Shown: positions 19,136-29,055 of the stretch, one piece after another
Numbering within the stretch: the first letter of the stretch is position 1
How the letters are laid out: each line of letters starts with the position of its first letter
Source of the DNA: Thraustochytrium sp. TN22
Taxonomy: Eukaryota > Sar > Bigyra > Thraustochytrida > Thraustochytriidae
Length of the DNA: 42,851 bases
Direction: 5' to 3'
Assembly: GCA_013306675.1 (NCBI GenBank)
Contig: JABLUY010000283.1
Span: forward strand, 1-42,851
Made by a program: the position numbers and the translations under genes
The notes under the pieces: model-generated
The model's database searches: none
What the model saw: the letters and a program-made list of their open reading frames with translations, nothing else
Told to the model about the DNA's origin: nothing

Positions 19136-21055
19136 GGTTTCAAAGCGCCGCGGCGAAGAGAGCCAAAGAAAATGTGAACTGTCCAAAACAAATAACGAGA
19201 ACACTTTGGGTGCTTGCGGCTGCCTGGCCATTGCTTGCAATCGCTTGCTGGCACAGCAATGTTCAAATACCTCAGACATCTTACTTCAAGCAGCGACGTC
19301 ATCGCTTCCCTGACTCCCGCGCTCGTTGCGAACTGCGGAGAGCTTCAGATCCGATCCAGTGCCAGTGGCCGTGGAAGGAGGTCAACGCCAACGAGACGTG
19401 CGCACGCACTGTCAGCACTGCACTGCACTGCCAGCTGGCCTAACTCGTCAACGACTTGCATCGGGATCTTCGGCACGGGACAAAGTTACGTCCGAGGTCG
19501 TCGAGGTGCCGCCCTCTTTGTCATGGCTGTAGCCTTGCGTTGCAGCAGCATTCAGCCTGAGCCGCCACCACCCATGGTACAACTGCCATCTGACGGCAAG
19601 AGCGTCAGCGTGCAAAATGGCAGCAAGCAACAGGCGCTCGCGCATTTTTTGGCTTGAAGCCTTGCACGCACAGCCAGGCTCGGCTCCGAGCGCTCACACG
19701 CAACATCCGAATTCGTGTTTCGGGTGGCCAGGCCCGCCCGCTCGGGCGCCAGGCAGGCAGGCACGACAGCCAGCCAGCGCTCGGGTCAGCGCATTAGCGC
19801 GCGCACGCGCACGGCGCTCCGCGCCCGCTGGCAGGGGCCGAGCCCAGCGGAGTGAGCTGGCCGCCTCGCCGCCTCGCGGGCCCGAGTCGACCCAGCCGAT
19901 ATTTCCAAGTTCGCTCTGGCCATACGCGGCTCGCGCCCATGTACAAGCCGTGGTTCTTGGTCCGGCTCGCCGACGCCGTCGCGCAGGCTGCCAGGATCTC
20001 GAAAGTCCCAAGTCGGATTGGGTCGGCCTCTTGCGGGCGTTGACGAGTGCGTGCGCGACCGAGGGAGCAAGCAACTCGAAGAGCAGCGCTGCGGCAGTGG
20101 CACAGTGCGGCGCCGGGCGGGCACACTGCTTCGCCGGTTGGCTGGTTGTTGTTCGTGCTTGCAGTGGACCTGGGGTGGCTCTCGCTCTGGCTAGCTAGCG
20201 AGCCTGAGATCTCGTTCGAGCCGGGCCGGGAGCCTAGTCAACGGCGCCGCCCGTGGCAATGAGACCGTGCCTTGAGGCTCGCCGCACCTCGGGCCTGTTC
20301 TGGCTCCCGCTCGCGCCGCCATCTTCATGATGGCGAGCAGCACAAGCTCTTCGGGCTGAGCGAGCGACCACGGCGATTGGTCCGGCCGCCAGCCAGCCTT
20401 GTCGCGCGCCGCCGCTGCGCACGGCCTAGCTCTACCTAGCTAGCTAGCTCAGGCTGGTGGCTCTCGCCGCTGGCTCGCTTCTCCTGTAAGTTACAGCACC
20501 TTGCCCGCCCTGCGTGGCTCTTTGCTTGTGCCTTTCCGGCTTCTTCATTTGATTCATGCAATGCATGCATGTGCGCGAGAGAGGGCGCCTCCAAGGCGGC
20601 CAGGCAGGCAGCCAGCCTGCCTGCCAGCCAGCCAGCCAGCCAGCCAGGGTGCTTGACGTCGTCCACGAGCTCGCCTTGGACCCTGCGCTGCGGGCGCCGC
20701 CGCGCGCGCCCGCGTGCAAATCGAGGCGGGCCGCGAGCTCAGAGCTGAGGACGTTGCCCAGAAAGACTTGCTTGACAGTGAGTGAGGGGACGACGGAGCG
20801 CCGTGCGCCGCCGCCTGCTGGCCGCCCGCCGCGTCTGAACCCCTTGCCGACAGCGCTCGACGCGGCGGCCAGCCGGCCGCGGCGCCGCGGGGCCGGCCTG
20901 GCGCTAGCCCGCGCGCTAGCTGGCCGCTAGCGGCCGCGCCGCCGCGCCAGGCCGCCCCGCGCGCGCAAACCCCCAAACGCCGCGGGGTCGCGGCGCCGGC
21001 CTCGCATTGCGCAGCGCCAGCGCCGCGCGCAGCCGGGACCGGCCTGCGCGAGGCC

Positions 21056-21170
21056 GGCAGCGCAGCGCAGCGCGGCGGGCGCGGCACGGCGCGGCGCAGC
21101 GCAGCGCGCAGCGCAGCGCGGCGGCGCGGCGCAGCGCAGCGCGGCGCGGCGCGGCGCAGGAGCTCGCGAG
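21056..21170. repeat. GCGCA/GCGGC pentanucleotide array
   Basis: The sequence alternates GCGCA, GCGCG and GCGGC blocks at a 5-bp period for over 100 bp (for example gcgcagcgcagcgcgc). Similar 5-bp tracts recur at 22000-22050 and 22190-22280 in the same gene-free stretch. Confidence 0.85.
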
Positions 21171-22189
21171 CGCGGCGTCGCAGGCGTGGAGCGGGACACA
21201 GGCCGTCTGGGCCGGCGGGCACGCTTTCAGCGGCGCAGCTAAGCGCAGCAAGCAAGCAAGCAAGCAAGCTTGCTGCGAGCCTGCGAGCTAGCCTGGCAAG
21301 CGCGTGCTGCCGCCACCGCGGCGCCTCTGCACCCCCGGCCTCGCTCGCCGCGCCGCGCCTTGGAGGGCGACCGCAGCCGCGGCAGCGCAGCCGCGCGGCG
21401 TGGCGCCGCACCGGCGTTGCGAGCCGCCGCAGCCACTGCCGGAGGACTCCTCCGAGTCTTCCCGCGCCGCGAGGTCAGCCCTGACCTTCGCTGGCTGCCT
21501 GGCCGCGCGGCGCTGCGCGCGAGCGCTCTCCGCCCTTGGCTCCGCTCCGCGCCGGCGGCGGCGGCTGCTGGTGCTGCTGCGCCAGCCGCTGCTGCTGCTG
21601 CGCCTCGCCTCCCCGCGCCGCCCGGCCCGCCTGCCAGGCCACGCCCTGCCAGGCCAGCCCACGCACGGCGCAGCTGCGCGGGTCTGCGCTGCGGCGTCCC
21701 AGACTCCTGGGCCAGGGCAGGCAGGCAGGCAGGCAGGCAGCCGGTGGCCGACGCGAGCTCCGCGCTGCGGCGGCGGAAGAAGGAGCGCGCGAGGGCTCCT
21801 CGGCGCGACCAGGCTTGCCTTGGGCTGTGCACCCGGCTCGGAGGCGCGAGTGGAGGGCGCCGCGCAGGCTCGGAGGTTCGCTGCGCTGCGGCGGCTGCGC
21901 GGTGCCTGCCTTCTGTTGCAAGTCTTTGCGTCAGGAACCCTCAGTCAGCTCGCAACGCAGGACCACTTCAAAGCACACGGAGAGCAGGGGCACTTCTGCA
22001 GCGCAGCGCAGCGCAGTGCAGCGCAGCGCAGTGCAGCGCAGGCAGGCAGGCAGGCCCGAGATCTAGGCACAGGCAGACAGCCAGCCAGTCTGCGCCAGAC
22101 ACGCTCGCCACCCGCCCGCAGCAGCGCACAGTAGCGCACGCGTGCTCGCCGCTTGCCCGGCCCGGCGCCCGGCCCGGCGCCCGGCGCGG

Positions 22190-22280
22190 CTCGACGCTCG
22201 ACTCGACTCCACTCGACTCGACTCGACTCGGCTCGGCTCGGCTCGGTGCCGCGCTCGGCTCGGCGCAGCTCGGCGCGCCT
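22190..22280. repeat. CTCGA/CTCGG pentanucleotide array
   Basis: Successive CTCGA units (with one TCCAC interruption) change to CTCGG units and then to degenerate GCTCGGC blocks. The change of unit along one array suggests slippage after point mutation. Confidence 0.88.
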
Positions 22281-22694
22281 CGGCGCTCCAGCCGGCCGGC
22301 CAGGCGGGGCCTCGCTCAGCGGCAAGCAACAAGCAACAGCTCAAGCAGGCGGAGGCAGCGGCGGGGCACCGCTCAGACTCGGCCCTCTGCTTCGGCGCGC
22401 CTTGACTCGACGCGAGCCGCCCACGTCGCTCGCTCGCGCGCCCCCAGCCACGCCTCGCGCCGAGGGAGCCGCGTGCGCGCGCTAGCTAGCTAGCAAACCA
22501 ACGCCAAGCACCAGGCGCAGGCAAGCAGGCCGCCGCAGTAGCGGGCGCAGCGCAGGCAGCTAGGCTAGGCCAGCTAGCTCCGACAGGCTCGACAGCTTCC
22601 TCAGCCGACCGGTCAAAAGCGGCCGGGCCTGGGCTCGGCCGTCGGGACCGCCCGCCGACAACGACTCCCACCGCCTCGTAGCGAGCAGCAATCA

Positions 22695-23424
22695 ATGCAG
22701 AACAGGATGCTGCTGGAAGGCGCCGACCAGCGCAGCAGAGACCTCGTCCTGCTGCGCCGTCACGGCGACAGCGCGGCCGGCGCCGTGCGCTGGCCGGCCG
22801 CCTTTGCGCACGGCCACGACCCGCACGCCACCGCTTCGCACGACCCGGCGCACGACGCGGTGCACCCTTCTTACCACCACCACCAGCAGCACCAGCACCA
22901 GCAGCAGCTCGACCAACACCGCCTGCACAGCCACCAACAACACCAGCAACGCGCAATTCCTAGCGCAGACAACACCGCCGTCGCGCGCCTAGGTCAGGGC
23001 CAGCACCAGCACCAGCACGACCACCTCGCGCATCAACATCATCAACAACACCAGCAGACGCAGCACTACCACGTCAACCCAGAGCAACACCAACACCTGG
23101 CGCCGCACCCCAAAATGGAGACTCACGGCGGCTCCTTCTACAGCAGTCACGGCGGGTCGGCGCACGTGGCCGACGACGACCACGTCACCGACCCAACCAC
23201 AGAGCTCGCAGAGATCGGCCAGGAGGCCGGCAGCCCGCCGCCGCCGCCGCTCCAATCCAGCGGTCGCTCGTCCCCGAGCCACGTGCTCGGTCGTAGCCAT
23301 TATCACCTGCACGGCCTCGAGGACCACGACCCCAATGCCGCCGATCATCTCAACCTGCAACACCTCGCGGACCTGCGTCGCTCCGCCTTCGGGCTTGGCT
23401 ATGCGCCGTCCGGTCAGTCTCCGT

Positions 23425-23470
<46 letters not shown>

Positions 23471-24680
23471 CGACGCCGGCGCCAACCCGTACGTCGCCAA
23501 CCACTATTCGCCTTCCTATGACTCGGCCGTCGGCAGCGGCTTGCCGCCGCTGCCGCCACCGCCGCCGCAACTGCAGCAGCAGCAGCACCACCACCACCAG
23601 CCGGGCTCGCCCGCGCTTTACCAAGGCCATCTTTCGCACCACCAGCATCACGACGCACCGCCCGTGCCCGTGCGCAGCAACAGCACCGCAGCTGCGCTTG
23701 AGCGCGCGCAGCAGCCGATGCACCATCAGCATCAGCATCTCCCCCAGCCCGTCAAGAGCGAGAGCGCGCACCACCTGCAGCCCGCGCAGCTCGCGCAGCT
23801 GTACGGCCACGTGTCAGCGACGCGCAAGCGCTCGCGAGAGGATCAAGACAACGAGCACGACGCGCTGGACGACGCTCCTGGCTCGCCCGAGAGCGCGCGG
23901 TCCGCGCCGTCCGGCTCCTCGGCCAAGAAGCGTCGTCGGCGCTGGCTGAACTTCGAGGATGAGCTCCTGCGCGACAGCGTGCAGGCGTTCCTGGACGCGC
24001 AGGGCCCGAGCGAGAGCCGAGCCAAGGTCAAGGTGCCCTGGAACAAGATTGCCGAGCTCATTCCGAATCGCAACGCCAAACAGTGCCGCGACCGCTGGCA
24101 GGCCATGCGCAATCCCAACTGCAAGCGCGAGTGGTCCATGGAGGATGACCTCTGCCTCCTCCAGCTGCAGAAGCGCTACTCGAATCGCTGGGTCCGCATT
24201 GCCGCCGCCTTTCCCAATCGCAACGACAACATGGTCAAGTCGCGCTTCCGCGTGCTTAGCAAGCTCAAGATCACTCCGGAGCACATCGCCGCGCAGATCG
24301 AGCGCTGCAACGCCTCCAAGCAGGCGCGTCAGGCCGGCCTCATCGCCGTGCCGCGCGTCCCGGCCGCCACGCGCACCGCTTCGGCACCCTCCATCTCCCA
24401 TCTCGTCACCGACTCGCGTTTCGCTGGCCTGCCCTCCGGTAGTAGCACCGGCACCAGCTCTGCTGCACCCTTCGACCATGTATACGCCGCCTCCTCCACG
24501 ACTTCCGCTCCAGGCGGCGCGCCGCCGCCGCCGCTGCCGCTCGCCGGGGCTCCGGGTACCACCGCTCCGGGCGCTGCTCCTGCTCCTGCAGCTCCAGGCA
24601 GCGGCACGCTGCGCTTGCAGCGCCGGCCCGGCCAGCCGGGCGACGAGCTCGCCGAATGGTGCTCAATACTGCTGGATTAA
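22695..24680 (+). CDS. Two-repeat (R2R3-like) Myb DNA-binding protein
   Basis: This 661-residue protein has a long His/Gln-rich disordered N terminus (1-380) with polyQ near 249-259 and HHHQQHQHQQQ-type runs, then a basic stretch (RKRSRED, KKRRRR; likely nuclear localisation). Two tandem Myb/SANT repeats lie at about 415-470 (RWLNFEDELLRDSVQAFLDA ... AKQCRDRWQAMRN) and 473-526 (REWSMEDDLCLLQLQKRYSN, RWVRIAAAFPNRNDNMVKSR). The Trp spacing is Myb-like, with the third helix ending in RDRW in repeat 1 and KSRF in repeat 2. The C terminus is Pro/Ala/Ser-rich. It should bind DNA in the nucleus, probably as a transcription factor; targets are unknown. It is preceded by the largest gene-free region of the window, which suggests complex regulation. 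An ATG at 22707 is an alternative start. Confidence 0.9.
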
Positions 24681-25000
24681 CGCGCCATCATGGACGGACA
24701 CACGCAAGCATAACAACAAGGCTGCAAGGACGGAGGAGGACAAGAAACAACGTCTGCAGGAACAGCTCCGAAGGAGGAGAAGAAAGGAGAAGAGGACGTC
24801 AGCGCCGAGTTGTGAAGCTCTGTGTTTGCGGTCCCGTTAGTCGCCCTGATTGTGAAACTCGCGCTCGCCACCGACCCCCTCATCACCCGCCCTGACCCGA
24901 GCCGAGTTCGCGCCACCCACACACCCACTATAACCTCTACTACTAGACACACGCGTGAAAGGATCTCCGCCTGCCTTTCGCTTTGCCCAGCCAGCGCAGC

Positions 25001-25147
25001 TGCTCGACTCTTGCAAGCATGACGCGACTTCGCCCGCAAGGGCCAAGCGCAATCAGCGCATCTCTTGCAGAATGTTGCTACCCCAGACTGACTAGCCGAA
25101 TTCGTGGAAGACGAATTAGCCAGTGAGCTTGACAATACAAGGGTGCG
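25001..25147. repeat. Diverged repeat unit, copy A, with a 7-bp hairpin
   Basis: The copy begins TGCTCGAC and ends in TTAGCCAGTGAGCTTGACAA plus a short tail. The stem AATTCGT (25099-25105) pairs with ACGAATT (25111-25117) around the loop GGAAG. Copy B lies about 250 bp downstream. No coding potential is evident. Confidence 0.75.
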
Positions 25148-25245
25148 TGGATCGAGACGGCCGCACGCAGCTCGCGTCGCAGCATGGCCTGCACGCCCTG
25201 CGCCGCCAGCGCGCCCGCCTCCCCCCACCCATCCGTCCCGTCTTT

Positions 25246-25400
25246 TGCTCGACTTGGACTGTCACAAGCATGACACCACTCCATCCCGTAAGGACCAAGC
25301 ACATAGCGCCGCTCTTGCACAAATTGTTGCTTCCTCAGACCTGCCTGTCCGAAGCCGTGGGTATCGGCTTAGCCAGTGAGCTTGACAAACAAAGGAGCGT
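25246..25400. repeat. Diverged repeat unit, copy B, with the matching hairpin
   Basis: It shares TGCTCGAC, CAAGCATGAC, TCTTGCA, TTGCT, CAGAC and TTAGCCAGTGAGCTTGACAA with copy A, in the same order. By eye it is roughly 70% identical. Its stem AAGCCG (25352-25357) pairs with CGGCTT (25365-25370). Compared with copy A, both sides of the stem have changed and pairing is kept. Confidence 0.75.
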
Positions 25401-26485
25401 TCTCGTCTCTCCCTGAGATCGACTCTTCTCTTCTCTCCCTCCCCTCCCGGCCCATCCAAGCCAAGCGCGCGCGGCGACGCCGCGCCGCGCCGCGTCCCGC
25501 CCGACGCCGCCCGCCCGGCCCGCCGCGCTGCTGCGCCGAGACCACCTACTCTGCTCGCGCGTGCCGCGATTCGACTCGCGCTGCGCTGCGATTCGACTTT
25601 GCTCCTCAACGCCGGCGAAGATCGCGGCTTCGCGGCGCGCCTTGGTTGCGAGGCCTCGGCAACGCCTCGGCCACCTTGAATGGGTGGTGGCGCGCGCCCT
25701 CGCGCTGCGCGTTGCGCTGCGCCACTTGCGCGGCAGCCGCTTCACTTGCGCGCCCTCGCGGCAAGTCGGCTTCGCGGCCATGGGCTGCCAGGAAACTCGT
25801 GGTCGCTGGGTTTTGGCTGCCACTGGTAGCGCTGCAAGTTGGCAAGCAGCTTGCACTGGCGCTGGGCTTTCCCGACGGCCGCAAGCAACTTCGCGAAGCG
25901 CCTCTTGGTTGCCGTGATGCGCTCACTGTAGTCAACTTACTGGCACTGGCAGCTTCGCCGGCGGACTCGGAGAGAGGCCAGGATTGCCGTGACCGCGGGC
26001 CGCGACTTGCTTGCTGGTCGACCTGCCGGCTGGCGACCAGGTCACCGTGAGTGATCTTTCGCCGCAGTAACTCTGCTGAGGTCAACGCTTGCTTCGGCTT
26101 GAACGCAGACTGAGTGCAACGCACGCACGCTCCCGCCGCCCGCGCTTTGGCTTCGAAGCACGCCGGCTCCTCCTCACCTCGCACTCCTGCAGCAAGCGTG
26201 CACTGCAGTCATGCACACAATCCCACACATTGCATTACTAATTGATTGTCCGAGTCTTGATGCGGGCCATCATGCGGCGCGCGCCACGTGCGGGGCGATA
26301 GGGGGTCCCCGCGCGCGACTAGGCCGGGCCAAGCGGCCGCGGGCGGCAACCCGGCCGGGCGGCGTCCTCAAGCTTGCCGCCCGGAGCAAACCCGAAAGCA
26401 TAGTCAGGAGCCGAGCAGAGCGCGCTCGACCTTGCTGCTGCCGCTGCCGCCGCCGCCGCCGCCGCTGGTGCTGCAGACGGACAGA

Positions 26486-27418
26486 ATGAAGTTCTTGAGC
26501 TCAACCTCCGGCAAGAGCACCGCCATGCTGCTCGCCGGCGCCGTGGCCGCCACACTCGCGGCGTCCGTGGCTGAGGGCGCCTGCCTGGAAACGCTGGCGG
26601 AACGCTCGCAGGTGGTGAACCTTGACGAGGTGCTGGCGGCGGTCGGGTTCACGCAGTACGAGACGCAGGACCCGTACCCGAGCAGCCTCGGGTACACGAC
26701 GCTCATCGACAAGACGAAGGACTGCTACGTGCGCTTTCTGAACCCGGAGGCGCGCGCGGAGTCGTCCACGGAGACCATCCAGTACGAGCTGCTGACGCTG
26801 ACGCCTGCGCAGGCGTCGGCCAGCAACAGCTCAGGCACCGTTTATCTGACGCACGAGAACCCGTGCGGCGCGTGCTCAACGCTGCCGGACCTGGCGCTGT
26901 ACCTGGGCGTGCCAGACCTCACCACGCCCGTGCGCCAATGCGCTTACCTGAACGTGCTGAGCATCTTTGGCAGCGTGGGCAAGACCGCGGTGCTCAACTG
27001 CCTGGCCGAGGTGGGCTTTACGCAGCCAGCGTGCCGGTACATTTGGTACTACAACACGGCGTCGACGCTTAAGAACTGCGCCGCCGTTTGCGCCCTGAAC
27101 TCGAATCAGCCCAATAACGATCCCGTGCAGAGCTTTGGCGAGCTCAACTACTGCGCGCCGTACAAGTGGTACCGTCCGTGGGGTTGCAAGAACAAGATCA
27201 AGCCGTCGCCGACGGCGTCGGCCGTGAATGCGTGCGAGGACTTTCAGTACCAGAACGGCCAGTACCGCCTCAACTCGTGCCTGCAGTGCGACGAGTGCCG
27301 CAGTGGCCCGATTTTCCAAAAGGTCGCTGGCCGCACGCGTCGCGACTCGGGCATTGAGTCAGGCATTCTCCGTCCGGATGAAGTGGACCTCGATCATTCG
27401 TACGGCATTAGCTGCTGA
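26486..27418 (+). CDS. Secreted Cys-rich protein of an uncharacterised family
   Basis: This is a 310-residue protein. The N terminus is a clear signal peptide (about 1-32, AMLLAGAVAATLAASVAEGA, cleavage likely before CLET), so the protein enters the secretory pathway. The mature part has about 18 cysteines, many in pairs (NPCGACSTL, CAAVCALN, SCLQCDECRSG), and NSS (near 113), a possible N-glycosylation site. Notable blocks are HENPCGACSTLPDLALYLGV, CRYIWYYNTASTLKNCAAVC and, near the C terminus, SGPIFQKVAGRTRRDSGIES. From memory, similar blocks occur in unnamed predicted proteins of algae and other protists, but I know no function. There is no membrane anchor at the C terminus. The ATG at 26486 is chosen because it starts the signal peptide; the frame is open further upstream. 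Confidence 0.83.
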   Translation: MKFLSSTSGKSTAMLLAGAVAATLAASVAEGACLETLAERSQVVNLDEVLAAVGFTQYETQDPYPSSLGYTTLIDKTKDCYVRFLNPEARAESSTETIQYELLTLTPAQASASNSSGTVYLTHENPCGACSTLPDLALYLGVPDLTTPVRQCAYLNVLSIFGSVGKTAVLNCLAEVGFTQPACRYIWYYNTASTLKNCAAVCALNSNQPNNDPVQSFGELNYCAPYKWYRPWGCKNKIKPSPTASAVNACEDFQYQNGQYRLNSCLQCDECRSGPIFQKVAGRTRRDSGIESGILRPDEVDLDHSYGISC

Positions 27419-27864
27419 GCAAGAAAAGGTCCGATGCGAGCAAAGCCGCGTGAGATTCTTTCATGAACGCCTCAAATTGCAAAAGCGAGTTTCAAGCTTT
27501 CTTCAGATCCAATCGTGTGGCTCCGCGGCATTTGATTTCAGGGAGCTCTCTTGATTACAGGGAGCTCTCTTGATTACAGGGAGCTCTCATAATTACAGGA
27601 AGCTCTCATGATTAGCTCTCTTGATTACAGGGAGCTCTCTTGACGTCAGCTCGCTTTCGGGCATTCATTCCCTCCAAATGGTCATTCTTTCATTCATTCA
27701 GTCAGTCAGTCACTCACTTTCTCTCTCTCTCTTCTCTCTGTGTGTGTGTGTAAGTGTGTGTCTGTCTTTTGATCCGAGTCCCGGATGCCTTCAAGGTGAG
27801 CGGCCATCCCACGAAAGGAGGAAAATGAAATTATGCCATGCACACATCAAAAGAGCGCAGAGCC
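27419..27864. other. Convergent 3' region with several simple repeats
   Basis: This lies between the secreted-protein gene and the ketol-acid reductoisomerase gene, which converge. It contains a 19-bp tandem repeat (27539-27643), a CATTCATT/CAGT tract (27680-27715), (CT)n near 27720-27740 and (GT)n at 27740-27765. It should hold both 3' UTRs. No gene is seen. Confidence 0.6.
27539..27643. repeat. 19-bp tandem repeat, about 5.5 copies
   Basis: The unit is CAGGGAGCTCTCTTGATTA. Copies 1 and 2 are identical (27539 and 27558). Copies 3 and 4 have a few changes, copy 5 has lost its first six bases, and the last copy ends after TTGA. Each full unit has the palindrome GAGCTC or AAGCTC at its centre. 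The array starts 120 bp after the secreted-protein stop codon. Confidence 0.93.
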
Positions 27865-29055
27865 TTAGTTGTTCTCCGGGCGGAGCTGGCGCACGGTGCG
27901 GCCAGCGCGCCAGATCTCGGCGGAGTTGATGGCGTCGAGCTCCTTCTGGAGGGACTCCTTGTAGTCCGGGCGGGAGTTGACGTCGAGCGAGCGGCGGGCC
28001 TCGTTGCCGTTCTCGACCTCAGCGTAGAGCTGCTCGAAGACGGGGTGGAGGGCCTTCTCGAAGCGAGGGGCCCAGTCGAGGGCGCCGCGCTGGGCGGTGG
28101 TGGAGCACTGGGCGAACATCCAGTCGGCACCGTTGGCGCCAATGAGCGGGTAGAGGCTCTGGGTGGCCTCCTCGACGGTCTCGTTGAAGGCCTCCGAGGG
28201 CGAGTGGCCCTTGGCGCGGAGGACGTCGTACTGGGCGTGGAAGGCGCCGGCGATCATGCCCATGAGGACACCGCGCTCGCCCACGAGGTCGCTGTACGTC
28301 TCCTTCTGGAAGGTGGTGTTGTAGAGGTAGCCGCAGCCGACGGCGATGCCGAGGGCCTCGACGCGCTCCTGGGCCTTGCCGGAGACGTCCTGGTAGACGG
28401 CCACGGAGCCGTTGATGCCGCGGCCCTCGAGGAAGAGGTTGCGCACGGTGGTGCCCGAGCCCTTGGGCGCGCACAGGATGACGTCGATGTCCTTGGGCGG
28501 GATGACGCCGGTGTCCTCGGCGAAGACGACCGAGAAGCCGTGCGAGACGTACAGGGTCTTGCCCTTGGTCAGGTGCGGCTTGACCTGGTCCCAGGCCATC
28601 TTCTGGCCGGCGTCCGAGAGCAGGTACATGATGACCGTGCCCTTGCCGAGCGCCTCGTCGATGTCGAAGAGGTTCTGGTCCGGCACCCAGCCGTCGTCGA
28701 TGGCCTTCTGCCACGAGCCGCCGTTCTTGCGCACGCCCACGATGACCGGCATGCCGTTGTCGCGCAGGTTGAGCGCCTGGCCGCGGCCCTGGGTGCCGTA
28801 GCCCAGCATGCACAGCACGTCATCCTTGAAGATCTCGCCGTAGCGCGTCTGCGGGTAGTCCGAGCGCTCGATCACGTCCTCCTCCGTGCCGCCGAAGTTG
28901 AGCGTCTTGAGCCCGCGCGCCTGCTGCGCGGCCGCCGCCACCGCGGGCGCGGCCGCCGCCACCGCCGCGCGCGGCGCCGCGCGCACCGCCGCCGCCGACA
29001 GCGCGCCGCGCCCGGCCACGAGCCGGGCCGCGCGCATCACACCGCGAGACGCCAT
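27865..29055 (-). CDS. ILV5: Ketol-acid reductoisomerase with organelle transit peptide
   Basis: This enzyme catalyses the second common step of valine, leucine and isoleucine synthesis: Mg-dependent isomerisation and NADPH reduction of acetolactate or acetohydroxybutyrate. The product is 396 residues. The first 48 are Arg/Ala-rich without acidic residues and end in QQARGLKT, a typical mitochondrial presequence. The Rossmann fold has GYGTQGRGQALNLRDNG (85-101), then VGVRKNGGSWQKA, LYVSHGFSVVF and DVILCAPKGSGTTVRNLF. The C-terminal knot domain has ETYSDLVGERGVLMGMIAGA and FNETVEEATQSLYPLIG, holding the metal-binding Asp and Glu residues. The wording (LRPENN end, GYGTQG, RKNG) is close to fungal Ilv5 and not to the longer plant enzyme. 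Animals lack this gene. It is divergent to a coiled-coil gene. Confidence 0.96.
   Translation of the reverse strand: MASRGVMRAARLVAGRGALSAAAVRAAPRAAVAAAAPAVAAAAQQARGLKTLNFGGTEEDVIERSDYPQTRYGEIFKDDVLCMLGYGTQGRGQALNLRDNGMPVIVGVRKNGGSWQKAIDDGWVPDQNLFDIDEALGKGTVIMYLLSDAGQKMAWDQVKPHLTKGKTLYVSHGFSVVFAEDTGVIPPKDIDVILCAPKGSGTTVRNLFLEGRGINGSVAVYQDVSGKAQERVEALGIAVGCGYLYNTTFQKETYSDLVGERGVLMGMIAGAFHAQYDVLRAKGHSPSEAFNETVEEATQSLYPLIGANGADWMFAQCSTTAQRGALDWAPRFEKALHPVFEQLYAEVENGNEARRSLDVNSRPDYKESLQKELDAINSAEIWRAGRTVRQLRPENN

Larger units (their letters stand above)
19136..22694. other. 3.6-kb gene-free, repeat-rich region upstream of the Myb gene
   Basis: I find no gene here. Open frames exist on both strands but encode Arg/Ala-rich shadow peptides from GC repeats. 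Contents include CTAG repeats (20430-20453), CAGC/CAGG tetramers (20600-20645), GCGCA/GCGGC pentamers (21056-21170), (CAAG)n at 21248-21268, (GCAG)n at 21717-21740, GCGCA/GTGCA pentamers (22000-22050) and CTCGA/CTCGG pentamers (22190-22280). TGACAGTGAG is at 20773-20782. A 5' UTR exon or enhancer for the Myb gene may lie inside. Confidence 0.6.
24681..26485. other. 1.8-kb intergenic region with a duplicated unit
   Basis: This lies between the Myb gene and the secreted-protein gene. The first 300 bp should hold the Myb 3' UTR. At 25001-25147 and 25246-25400 are two diverged copies of one unit (listed separately). From 25400 to 26210 the sequence is GC-rich with scattered GCTTGC/GCAAGC motifs and no supported gene. 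At 26220-26260 is an AT-richer patch, possibly part of the promoter of the downstream gene. Confidence 0.55.

Noticed and set aside
21270-22493. 407-codon plus-strand frame in the gene-free region
   Set aside because: It is made of repeated Arg/Ala/Ser codons from simple repeats, has no domain and overlaps equally long frames on the other strand.
27539-27643. CRISPR-like array
   Set aside because: Units are directly tandem with no spacers, and the host is a eukaryote. It is a minisatellite. The same applies to the arrays at 8082, 32580 and 36846.
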